From an uncultured Clostridia bacterium (GTDB lineage: Bacteria; Bacillota; Clostridia; Oscillospirales; Acutalibacteraceae), in contig CAUBKG010000033.1 of assembly GCA_958436475.1 (NCBI GenBank), positions 1-22,905 on the forward strand: a stretch of 22,905 nucleotides of DNA, read 5' to 3'. Position numbers and translations under genes: made by a program. Shown here piece after piece: positions 5,304 to 12,725 of this stretch (within the stretch, counting starts at the first letter, position 1; the number at the start of each line of letters is the position of its first letter). Below the pieces are notes generated by a model, which was given only the letters and a program-made list of their open reading frames with translations, had not been told where the DNA came from and searched no databases.

Positions 5304-8300
5304 TTATTCGATGCTCTTGAGCGATTCGACCATATCGATTTTTTTAATGACGCGGTTCATAAAGAGGTTCACGAGGAAGGCGAAGAAGAAGGTGAACCCG
5401 GCGGCGATCAGGTAATTCCACCATTCCACCGTGCGGGCGAACATGGCCATATCCACCTCCGCCGTAACGATCACATACATCAGAAGGAACACGCCGAGCA
5501 CGAGGCCGAGAAGGGTGCCGAGAAGGGTCAGGATGATGTTTTCCCGGTAGATGTACATGGCGGTTTCGCGGTCGTAGAAGCCGAGCACCTTGATGGTGGC
5601 GAGCTCGCGGGTGCGTTCGTCGATATTGATGTTCGTCAGGCTGAACAAAACCACGAAGGCCAGCGCCGCGGCGGAAAGGATGAGCACGATCACCACCGTA
5701 TCGAGCGCCTTGGTCATATTCGTGAAGTTTTCGCGGATTTGAGTATTGAAGGAAACGTAGCTCACGCGGCCTGTGTCCATCAGCGAGGTGGAGAGCGCTT
5801 CCTCGGCGGCGTCTCCCTTCTCGCTCAGCCGGGCGAACAGGGCGTTGACAGCGGGCGTCTTCCCGAACGTCTCTTCATACAGCTCCGGCGTCAGGTAAAT
5901 ATAATTGAACACATAGTTTTCCACGGAAGCGAGGACCGGGGCGGTGAAGGTCCTGCCGTCTGAATCGCGGAGGGTAACGGTATCTCCCGCGCCGAGGCCG
6001 AGCTGCTTGCCCAGCTTCTCGGTGAGGATCACTCCTTTGGAGCTGAGCTCCACGGGGCGCTTGCCGATCCGCCGCCGCAGGGTGATGAAATCAGAAAAGG
6101 CGGCGGGGTCGTTTGCAACCACCAGCGTTGCGTCCTTGGCCCTGCCGTCCGCTTCCGCCGTCACCGATTCGGAGTGGAAATACATGCCGGCTTCGAGGGC
6201 TCCGCTTGCCCTCAGGGCTTCGTCCACCAGCCGGCGCGTTTCCCCGGAATCGTCCTTCAGGTCGGCCTGCATATCGTATTTCTGAATTTGCTCGTATTGC
6301 AGAGGCACGAGGGAATTGACGGAGGAGCGCAGCCCAAACCCGGTGAAGACGAGGGCAGTGCACCCCGCAATGCCGATGATGGTCATCAGCAGGCGCTTTT
6401 TATACCGGACGATGTTCCGGCAGGTCACCTTCATGGAAAAGTTCATATGGTTCCAGAGCGGCCTTATGCGCTCGAGCAGGATGCGCTTGCCCTCCTTGGG
6501 CGCGCGCGGGCGCATGAGGCTGGCGGGCGTGCTCATGAGCGCGCTCTGGCAAACGAGAAACGCGGGCAAAATAGAGCAGAGAAGCGCCCCGATGGCCGCG
6601 ATGAGGGAATGGGGCACGTTTAAGGGAGTGAACACATCCGGCACATCGTAAAGGATGCCGTAGGCCGAAGCGATCACGCGGGGGAACAGCTGCTGCCCCA
6701 CCGCAAGGCCGAGAACGATCCCCCCGGCGCTTGCCAGCGCCGCATAAACGAGATACTTGGCGGCAATGGCCATGCGGCCGTAGCCGAGCGCCTTGCGGGT
6801 GCCGATCTGTACGCGGTCGTCGTCCACCATGCGGGTCATGGTGGTCAGGCTCACGAGTGCCGCCACCAGGAAAAAGATGATGGGGAACACGAGCCCGATG
6901 TTGGCCACGCGGTCGGTATCCTGCCGGTAGCCTTCAAAGCCCTGGTTTTTGCTTAGATCGAGAATATGCCACTCGGGCTCTTCGAGCTCCTTTAATTTAT
7001 CTTCGCCGGCTGAAATCTCGCGGCGCGCATCGGCCAGCTTCGGCTCGGCCTGCCTGCGGGCGTCCGCCAGCTGTGCTTCGCCGGCCAATAGCTCTTTTTC
7101 CTTTTCCGAGAGGGTGCGTTCCGCTTCGGAAAGCTGCGAAGCGCCCTCCCGCTTCTGCGTTTCGAATGCGGCGAGGCCTTTTTCATATTCAGTCCGGCCT
7201 GCGGCCAGCTGGTTTTTGGCCGTTTCGAGGGCCACCGCGCCGGAAAAAAGCTCCTGCTCGCTCCGGGAGAGTTCACGCAATCCCGCTTTATACTGTTCCT
7301 GGGCCACCCCGAGCTTGCCGCTCTGCTCCTGATAGGAGCTTTCGAGTTTTGCGAGGGCCTCCATCGCCTGCCCGTAAAGCTCGGAATCCGACGGGAGGAG
7401 GCTGATAAGCTGCCTTGCTGCTTCCAGCTGGCGGGCAAGCGTATCCAACTCGATCTTTCCCGTGGCAATCTGGAGCCGCGCGTCTTCGAGGGCGCTGCGG
7501 CCTTCTTCGAGCTGCGCCCTGCCCTCCTTCAGCTTTTCATCGTTCGCTTCGATCTGCGCCTGAGCGCTTTCCAGCTGCGCCGCGGATTCCTCCAGCCGGC
7601 GCTGTGCTTCGGCGATGCCGGCAAGATATTCCTCACGCTTGGAGGAAAGCTCCGCGCGGCCGGCTTCGAGCTGGGCGCGCCCGTCTTTCAGCTTGGTTTC
7701 CGTATCATTCAGCTGCTTTTCCGTATCGGCTATTTTGGCACGGGCTTCCGAAAGCTTTGCCTGCGCTTCGGCCCGCACGCTTTCGAGCCGCAGGGGGGCG
7801 CGCTCCTTGCCCAGCGCTTCGAGCCGGGAGGAGATTTCGCCGATGCGGGCGCGGTATGTTTCGCTGAAGCGGGAATCCCCCGCCGGATTGGCGGCCTGGA
7901 ACCAGGCCTCGGTATACACCGGGGAAGTAAAGCAGCTTTCGGGCACGAGCAAAAAGCCGTTCACGCTCCCGCTGCCCTTCGTGCTGGTGCCGCGGTCCAC
8001 GGAGATATACTGCACGCTCCGCGCCGCCCCCACCACGGTAAAAGTATGGCGGCTGATGTTTTCCGTTACGTCGGAATCCTCCGTATTCAGGGAAATCGTA
8101 TCGCCTACGTTCAGCCCGAAGGATGTGATCAGCTTTTCATCCGCCACGCATTCATCCTCCGCCGCGGGAAGGCGGCCCTCCACGAGCGCCGGCTGATTGA
8201 GGCGGGAGGCGCCGGCTTCGAGATTGTAAGATTCGAGGTGGAGCAGGCGTTCCTTGCCGGAAATCTCCGCGAACGCGTCCAGCATATAGCCGGGCTGGAC

Positions 8301-8546
8301 CGTATCGAATTCCTCTTCCAGCGCGGCGATGTCCTCTTCGGAGAAGCCCATGGTGGAAAGCAGGCGGATATCAGAGGCGTTCTGATCGTCGTAATAACGG
8401 TCGAGGGTCAGGCGCATATCGGGGCTTGTGGCGCGTACCCCGGCAAAAAAGGCAACGCCGAGCGCCACGATCGAAAGGATCGCGAGAAAGCGGCGCGGGC
8501 TAAACCGGATCTGCCGGAAGATATCCTTCGCATTGGCGCTTTTCAT
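5304..8546 (-). CDS. FtsX-type ABC transporter permease with large periplasmic-side coiled coil
   Basis: A 1080-aa integral membrane protein with two FtsX-like permease units. It has an N-terminal membrane anchor (residues 20-40) followed by an extracellular domain to about 245. A long heptad region from about 245 to 525 is rich in A, E, Q and L, with recurring AQLEAGRAEL-like units. The first permease unit spans about 545-690 (LVFPIIFFLVAALVSLTTM). A second N-terminal anchor lies near 715-735 (RLLMTIIGIAGCTALVFTG), and the last permease unit spans about 950-1070. The conserved TRELATIKVLGF loop is the expected contact with an ATPase. Such permeases need a separate ATP-binding partner, normally adjacent; none is in this window. 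The ribosome site reads AAAGGAGG. A MITE lies just upstream and crcB follows in the same operon. It may work as a mechanotransmitter rather than a transporter. Confidence 0.9.
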   Translation of the reverse strand: MKSANAKDIFRQIRFSPRRFLAILSIVALGVAFFAGVRATSPDMRLTLDRYYDDQNASDIRLLSTMGFSEEDIAALEEEFDTVQPGYMLDAFAEISGKERLLHLESYNLEAGASRLNQPALVEGRLPAAEDECVADEKLITSFGLNVGDTISLNTEDSDVTENISRHTFTVVGAARSVQYISVDRGTSTKGSGSVNGFLLVPESCFTSPVYTEAWFQAANPAGDSRFSETYRARIGEISSRLEALGKERAPLRLESVRAEAQAKLSEARAKIADTEKQLNDTETKLKDGRAQLEAGRAELSSKREEYLAGIAEAQRRLEESAAQLESAQAQIEANDEKLKEGRAQLEEGRSALEDARLQIATGKIELDTLARQLEAARQLISLLPSDSELYGQAMEALAKLESSYQEQSGKLGVAQEQYKAGLRELSRSEQELFSGAVALETAKNQLAAGRTEYEKGLAAFETQKREGASQLSEAERTLSEKEKELLAGEAQLADARRQAEPKLADARREISAGEDKLKELEEPEWHILDLSKNQGFEGYRQDTDRVANIGLVFPIIFFLVAALVSLTTMTRMVDDDRVQIGTRKALGYGRMAIAAKYLVYAALASAGGIVLGLAVGQQLFPRVIASAYGILYDVPDVFTPLNVPHSLIAAIGALLCSILPAFLVCQSALMSTPASLMRPRAPKEGKRILLERIRPLWNHMNFSMKVTCRNIVRYKKRLLMTIIGIAGCTALVFTGFGLRSSVNSLVPLQYEQIQKYDMQADLKDDSGETRRLVDEALRASGALEAGMYFHSESVTAEADGRAKDATLVVANDPAAFSDFITLRRRIGKRPVELSSKGVILTEKLGKQLGLGAGDTVTLRDSDGRTFTAPVLASVENYVFNYIYLTPELYEETFGKTPAVNALFARLSEKGDAAEEALSTSLMDTGRVSYVSFNTQIRENFTNMTKALDTVVIVLILSAAALAFVVLFSLTNINIDERTRELATIKVLGFYDRETAMYIYRENIILTLLGTLLGLVLGVFLLMYVIVTAEVDMAMFARTVEWWNYLIAAGFTFFFAFLVNLFMNRVIKKIDMVESLKSIE

Positions 8547-8569
8547 TCCCCAGCCTCCTTTGTATAAGA

Positions 8570-8758
8570 TACCCTCGGTGTAGAAGGGTCAATATGGTTT
8601 TTGCTCCCGAAAAATTCCGCAGGACCTGCCGGCGGGCAAAAATCAGGACTGGCAAGGCCGCAGGACGAAGGCGGGCTTATCTCCCACCGAGGATGAGAAC
8701 GCAGCCAGCGCTCATTTTGGCTGCCGGCAGGCATGCTGCCCCTTGTACACCGAGGGTA
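8570..8758. mobile_element. 185-bp MITE with TA target duplication, copy 1
   Basis: Element 8572-8756 has ends CCCTCGGTGTAGAAGGG and, inverted, CCCTTGTACACCGAGGG, flanked by TA (8570-8571 and 8757-8758). TA duplication points to a Tc1/mariner or IS630-type transposase acting in trans. No coding sequence fits inside. The reverse complement aligns over almost its whole length with 17616-17887. It lies 23 bp ahead of the permease start, between that start and the promoter at 8766-8793. Confidence 0.85.
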
Positions 8759-8765
8759 TAGTTCT

Positions 8766-8793
8766 ATTATAACTTGTTTGCCCGCCAGTTCAA
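8766..8793 (-). promoter_or_regulatory. Minus-strand promoter separated from its gene by the MITE
   Basis: Read on the minus strand, TTGAAC (8788-8793) and TATAAT (8766-8771) are spaced by 16 bp. The nearest gene downstream on that strand is the permease, so the MITE would form nearly all of its 5' untranslated leader. Confidence 0.65.
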
Positions 8794-8864
8794 CCTGGAA
8801 TTTGGAGAGGACGGAAAAGAAAAACGCCCCATGAATAGAATCCGCTTTCCCGGCGGAAAAAGTA

Positions 8865-8873
8865 TGCTATAAT
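8865..8873 (+). promoter_or_regulatory. Extended -10 promoter of the NlpC/P60 gene
   Basis: TGC-TATAAT (8865-8873) is an extended -10 element. No good -35 hexamer is seen 17 bp upstream, which the TG extension can offset. The GTG start lies 27 bp after the -10 box. Confidence 0.65.
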
Positions 8874-8900
8874 AAAAGAAAAAACAGAGGGGGAATTGCG

Positions 8901-11870
8901 GTGAACAGATTCAAAAGGAGGCTGCTCGCCCTGATAACAGCAGTGCTGATGCTCGTGGCTGCACCCGGGCCGGCATCCGCGGCAGGAGCCCCTGCACAGG
9001 CGCAGGCCGTCCCGGTAAATACGGCGGAAATTATCGGCCAGGACGATGCCGCCGGTACAGTCACCCTCCGGCTCACAGGCCCCGTGCTGAGCAGCGCGCC
9101 GGCCGGGGTGTCTGTGCCGACATGGAGCGAACAAAACGGGCAGGACGATATTATCTGGCACCGCGCCGAAAAAAAGGCGGACGGATGGTATGTCACCATC
9201 CGTGCGGCCGACCATAAAGGGGACGCGGGAACCTACCATTCCCATTTTTACGAAGAGAGCGGCGGAAAGCGCAGGCTCCTCTGCGCGGTCACGTATACGC
9301 TCCGCTATTCGGAGCACCCGGCCGTTTCCGCGGTGGTGAGCGCCGCGCGGGCGGAGCTTTCGCTGCAGAATGCATACGGCGTTTCTTCGGGAAGCGAGGT
9401 GTTTTTTGCCGTTTGGGGCGCGGCCGGCGGGCAGAACGATATCCGCTGGTATCCTGCTGAAAAAGCCGGTTTTGGCACGTGGAAGGCATCCATCGATCTG
9501 AAAAACCACCGGGAAACCGGGAACTATTATGTTCATGTATATGCAAGAAAAGACGGGCGTCAGGCATTCGTTGCGGGAAACACCTTTCAAGTGAGAGGCA
9601 TATCCGGCGGGACCGTTTCCATCCTGAATCAAGACGATACGGCAGGTACGTTCACCGTGAGGCTCAGCGGGCTTTCCGGGGGCGCGTTCGGCGTAAGCCG
9701 GGTGCTCCTGCCGGTGTGGAGCGGGCGAAACGGGCAGGACGATATCCGCTGGTACCCGATGCAAAAATCGGGGAGCGATTGGTACGCGGATATCGACTAT
9801 CTGGACCATAAGGGCGACAAGGGGAACTATCATATCCACGCTTACGCGTATGATGCTTACGGCACCGCCGTGCTCGCGGCGGCCGCCGAAACAGAGGTGA
9901 AGGCGGGCGGGTCCTCCATGCTCACGGCCCAAACGAACGCAGACCAGACCCGGATCACCATTACCCTCCGGAACCATCCGGCACAGGCGGGGGCATCTAT
10001 CCGCTTTGCGGTATGGGGCAGCAAAAACGGGCAGAACGATCTCGTGTGGTATACGGCCGGCAAGGAAGGCGCGCGCACCTACACCGCCTCGGTCCCGGTG
10101 AGCAGCCACCGCGAGCCGGGAAGCTATATCATCCACGCCTATGAATACCGGAACAATAAGCCCGGCTTTGTCCGCGACACTACAGTGCAGATCGAGGATA
10201 TTTCCGATGCGGAGGTTTCGGTAATCGATCAGGACAACGGGGCGGGCACGTTTACCGTGAAGATTGAAAACCTGACGGGCCCGGCCGGTATCCGTGAGGT
10301 TCGTGTGCCGGTGTGGAGCGAGCAAAACGGGCAGGACGATATTCGTTGGTATTCTGCATACCGAGCGGAGGACGGCGATTATTACACGGAGGTGAATATT
10401 TCCGATCATGCGTATGGAGAGGGAGCGTACCTCATTCACGCATACGCATACGATGCACGGGGCTTTTCGAAGCTCGTGGGGCATACGGAGGCTGAATTTA
10501 CAGCGCTGGAGGAGGCACCGGAGGTCTTTGCGTCTGCTGCTGCGGATTCCGGAAGCGCATCAGTCGCCATAACGAACCTTACAGACGTGCGGGAGGTCTT
10601 AGTGCCTGTTTGGGGAGATGAAAACGGGCAGAACGATATCATATGGTACGCCGCGAAACGCGTAAACCGCAGTACCTGGCGGGCGGAAATCAACATCGGA
10701 AACCATTTGGAACGAGGCGCTTACCGCGCACATGTATACGCCTGCGATTGGGCCGGTAACAGGAACCTCATAGGGCAGGCGTCCTTCTCTATTCAAGAGG
10801 TCCCGGAGAATATCCTTTTCCTCGAGGCAAAGGACGATTACGGGAATTTTACCGCTACACTGAGCAACGTGCGTTCCACCGAATCCATTTCCTCGGTTTC
10901 CATGGCGGTGTGGACGTCCGGCCGCGGCCAGGACGATATTCGCTGGAATTCGGCGGAGAGAACGGGCGGCCAATGGATTCTTCGGGTTTCTCCAAACGAC
11001 CACAACGGGGAATCGGGCGAATACCTCGTCCACGTGTATGCAAACCATCCGGGCGGTGCGAGGACCTACCTGTGCGGCGGGTCCATCGATATCAAGAGAA
11101 AGGTGCAGAGGCTTTACCAGAATCCGCCGCAGTATTACCAGGTTCAGGATTCCATTGCCCTCGGCGGCGGGGGCTATAGCCTGTCGGAAGGCTACGAAGG
11201 CCTGAAAACGGCGCGCGTCGTCGGGTATTTCGGCGGCGATTATACCGGCATGGGCGGCGCGTATTACAGCCGGGCTCTCGCCAACAAGGTGCGAACCTTC
11301 CAGCAGAACCACCGCCTCCCTGTGACCGGCACAGTCGATCTTGCCACCTGGCGGGCAATGGGCTATTCGGAATACGACTGGTATCATCTCGGTGCGTATG
11401 TAAGCCCGATCCGGGTGAATCGGAACAGCACCCGGTCCGACCATATCGAGGCCATGATCGGCACGGCGAGAACCTATCTCGGCACAAAATACGTGATCGG
11501 CGCATCGGGCGCGCCGGGCACCGGGGTGGACTGCAGCGGCCTCGTGATGCAGGCGTTTTACGGCGCGGGGCTCGATTGCTCGCCCATCAACCCGGTCCGG
11601 CACGCGCATCCCGGCTATGAATACGAGTCCGCCAACCTGTGGGCTTCTCCCAAGCTTAAGCATGTGGCTTATTCGGAAAGGCAGCGCGGGGATCTGATTT
11701 TTTATCAGAACGCGGGCGGTTCCGTAAACCATGTGGCAATCTATCTCGGCGGCGGTCAGGTGATCGAATCCTGGCCGAATGCCGGAAGCGGCGGCGTGGG
11801 CGTGGTGATCCGCCCCATTGCAAACGGTTCCCGGAGCAACATCAAAGGGGTTGCCCGTCCGTTTGTGTAA
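8901..11870 (+). CDS. Secreted NlpC/P60 cell-wall hydrolase with seven GBS_Bsp-like repeats
   Basis: A 989-aa exported protein from GTG behind AGAGGGGG. Residues 1-28 form a signal peptide (basic start, LLALITAVLMLVA, then ASA cut site). Seven GBS_Bsp-like repeats follow at a period of about 100 residues. Each has a V-W core, a GQDD or GQND motif (Q at 81, 178, 279, 378, 478, 577 and 677), W-Y, a conserved H, and an H-x-Y-x-Y end. A peptidoglycan-binding type 1 domain (about 765-825) has KVRTFQQNHRLPVTGTVDLATW. The C-terminal NlpC/P60 domain (about 847-989) has the nucleophile C878 (DCSG) and base H944 (NHVAIYLG). The family cleaves D-gamma-Glu-diamino-acid bonds in stem peptides. The repeats probably bind the wall or hold it at the surface. 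It is a single-gene unit ended by a strong terminator. Confidence 0.92.
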   Translation: MNRFKRRLLALITAVLMLVAAPGPASAAGAPAQAQAVPVNTAEIIGQDDAAGTVTLRLTGPVLSSAPAGVSVPTWSEQNGQDDIIWHRAEKKADGWYVTIRAADHKGDAGTYHSHFYEESGGKRRLLCAVTYTLRYSEHPAVSAVVSAARAELSLQNAYGVSSGSEVFFAVWGAAGGQNDIRWYPAEKAGFGTWKASIDLKNHRETGNYYVHVYARKDGRQAFVAGNTFQVRGISGGTVSILNQDDTAGTFTVRLSGLSGGAFGVSRVLLPVWSGRNGQDDIRWYPMQKSGSDWYADIDYLDHKGDKGNYHIHAYAYDAYGTAVLAAAAETEVKAGGSSMLTAQTNADQTRITITLRNHPAQAGASIRFAVWGSKNGQNDLVWYTAGKEGARTYTASVPVSSHREPGSYIIHAYEYRNNKPGFVRDTTVQIEDISDAEVSVIDQDNGAGTFTVKIENLTGPAGIREVRVPVWSEQNGQDDIRWYSAYRAEDGDYYTEVNISDHAYGEGAYLIHAYAYDARGFSKLVGHTEAEFTALEEAPEVFASAAADSGSASVAITNLTDVREVLVPVWGDENGQNDIIWYAAKRVNRSTWRAEINIGNHLERGAYRAHVYACDWAGNRNLIGQASFSIQEVPENILFLEAKDDYGNFTATLSNVRSTESISSVSMAVWTSGRGQDDIRWNSAERTGGQWILRVSPNDHNGESGEYLVHVYANHPGGARTYLCGGSIDIKRKVQRLYQNPPQYYQVQDSIALGGGGYSLSEGYEGLKTARVVGYFGGDYTGMGGAYYSRALANKVRTFQQNHRLPVTGTVDLATWRAMGYSEYDWYHLGAYVSPIRVNRNSTRSDHIEAMIGTARTYLGTKYVIGASGAPGTGVDCSGLVMQAFYGAGLDCSPINPVRHAHPGYEYESANLWASPKLKHVAYSERQRGDLIFYQNAGGSVNHVAIYLGGGQVIESWPNAGSGGVGVVIRPIANGSRSNIKGVARPFV

Positions 11871-11881
11871 ATACGTTTAAG

Positions 11882-11917
11882 AAAAAACAGCGCCGGCTTT
11901 CGCCGGCGCTGTTTTTT
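11882..11917 (+). terminator. Perfect intrinsic terminator after the NlpC/P60 gene
   Basis: A 16-bp perfect stem (11882-11897 with 11902-11917) has a TTTC loop. The left arm begins with six A and the right arm ends with six T, so it can act in both directions. Confidence 0.95.
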
Positions 11918-11954
11918 CTTGCTTTTCCGTTGGAAAGGGAATTTTCACCGGTTG

Positions 11955-11983
11955 TTGACCTCGTGGTCAGTTTTTGATATAAT
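11955..11983 (+). promoter_or_regulatory. Promoter of the tetR-activase operon
   Basis: TTGACC (11955-11960) and TATAAT (11978-11983) have a 17-bp spacer. Because this promoter lies inside any longer reading of the regulator, it supports the start at 12033. Confidence 0.88.
11956..11969. promoter_or_regulatory. Probable TetR operator overlapping the -35 box
   Basis: TGACC-TCGT-GGTCA is a perfect inverted repeat covering most of the -35 hexamer. Binding would block polymerase, as expected for autoregulation by the TetR-type protein encoded next. Confidence 0.7.
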
Positions 11984-12032
11984 AGGACCTGTGCCCTTTT
12001 TGCGGCAATCCCTGAAAAGGACGAAAACAGAT

Positions 12033-12713
12033 ATGGCAGAACATGAACATAACAAAGACAATACGAAGCGCAAAATATTAGACGCCGCCTTGCGGGAATT
12101 CGGCGGGCGGGGATACGGAGAAGCCTCCACCAACCGCATCTGCCGCGTGGCGGGCATTTCCAAGGGCCTGCTGTTCCATCACTTCGGCAGCAAGGAAAAG
12201 CTGTTTTCGGCGGTGCTGGAGCAGTGCCTGCGGGACTTTCAGGTGTTTACCCAGCCCGAGGGCGCGGGGAAGGACTGCTTCTGCCTCTTTTACCGGCGGC
12301 GCACGCAGTTTTTTTCCGAGCACCCATGGCATTACGCGGTCATCATGTCGCTGTTCGACGGCGCCGCCGGGCAGCTCGAGTCTCTCCATGCGATGCGAGT
12401 GCGGTTCGAGCAGGAAAAGGAACAGCGGCTCAGCGGCTGCCTCCAAAGCTGCGCGCTCCGGGAAGGCGTTTCCCGGAAGGATGCGCTCGAGCTGATTGCT
12501 GCCATGAGCGCCCACCTGCAGGAAAAATACCTGAAGGGCGGAGCGGCGGCCGGCGGCTCGCCGGAGCTGACCGAGCGTTTCATGCGCGATTACGATCATA
12601 TGCTTTCCATGCTTCTGCATGGGATTTTACAGGCGCCGGAGGGCGGTCAGGGCTGCGGAATAGCGGACCCGTGCCCCCTCGCACAAAAAAGCCCGGCAAA
12701 CGGGCGGGTTTAG
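12033..12713 (+). CDS. TetR/AcrR-family transcriptional regulator
   Basis: A 226-aa regulator. The ATG at 12033 is preceded by AAAAGGA; an in-frame extension upstream would overlap the promoter and is rejected. The N-terminal DNA-binding domain (about residues 9-56) is classic: KRKILDAALREFGGRGYGEAST, then NRICRVAGISKGLLFHHFGSKEKLF, with the recognition helix at GLLFHHFGSKE. The C-terminal helical domain (60-205) is not alike to any well-known ligand class by eye. It has several aromatic residues and a Cys-rich tail (GCGIADPCPLA). Its stop lies 12 bp before the activase gene, whose ribosome site overlaps the stop, so the two are co-transcribed. It likely represses its own operon via the palindrome at 11956-11969, with the inducer probably a CoA thioester or related acid; that ligand is a guess. 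Confidence 0.9.
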   Translation: MAEHEHNKDNTKRKILDAALREFGGRGYGEASTNRICRVAGISKGLLFHHFGSKEKLFSAVLEQCLRDFQVFTQPEGAGKDCFCLFYRRRTQFFSEHPWHYAVIMSLFDGAAGQLESLHAMRVRFEQEKEQRLSGCLQSCALREGVSRKDALELIAAMSAHLQEKYLKGGAAAGGSPELTERFMRDYDHMLSMLLHGILQAPEGGQGCGIADPCPLAQKSPANGRV

Positions 12714-12725
12714 GAGTTATCAGAT

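Noticed and set aside
8547..8900. Fluoride riboswitch controlling the permease-crcB operon
   Set aside because: The leader is taken up by the MITE, and I see no fluoride aptamer-like GG-GAUGG pattern or pseudoknot partner there or before crcB.
8790..10484. Long minus-strand open frame of 564 codons
   Set aside because: It is antisense to the NlpC/P60 gene, whose signal peptide, repeats and catalytic motifs are clear. The antisense product has no recognisable domain; its repeated look mirrors the sense repeats.
8901..10830. CRISPR-like regular DNA repeats
   Set aside because: The ~300-bp period comes from protein repeats whose DNA has diverged; there are no short identical repeats with unique spacers.
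11919..12032. N-terminal extension of the TetR protein
   Set aside because: The extension would be encoded by the operon promoter and operator and has no TetR-like sequence.
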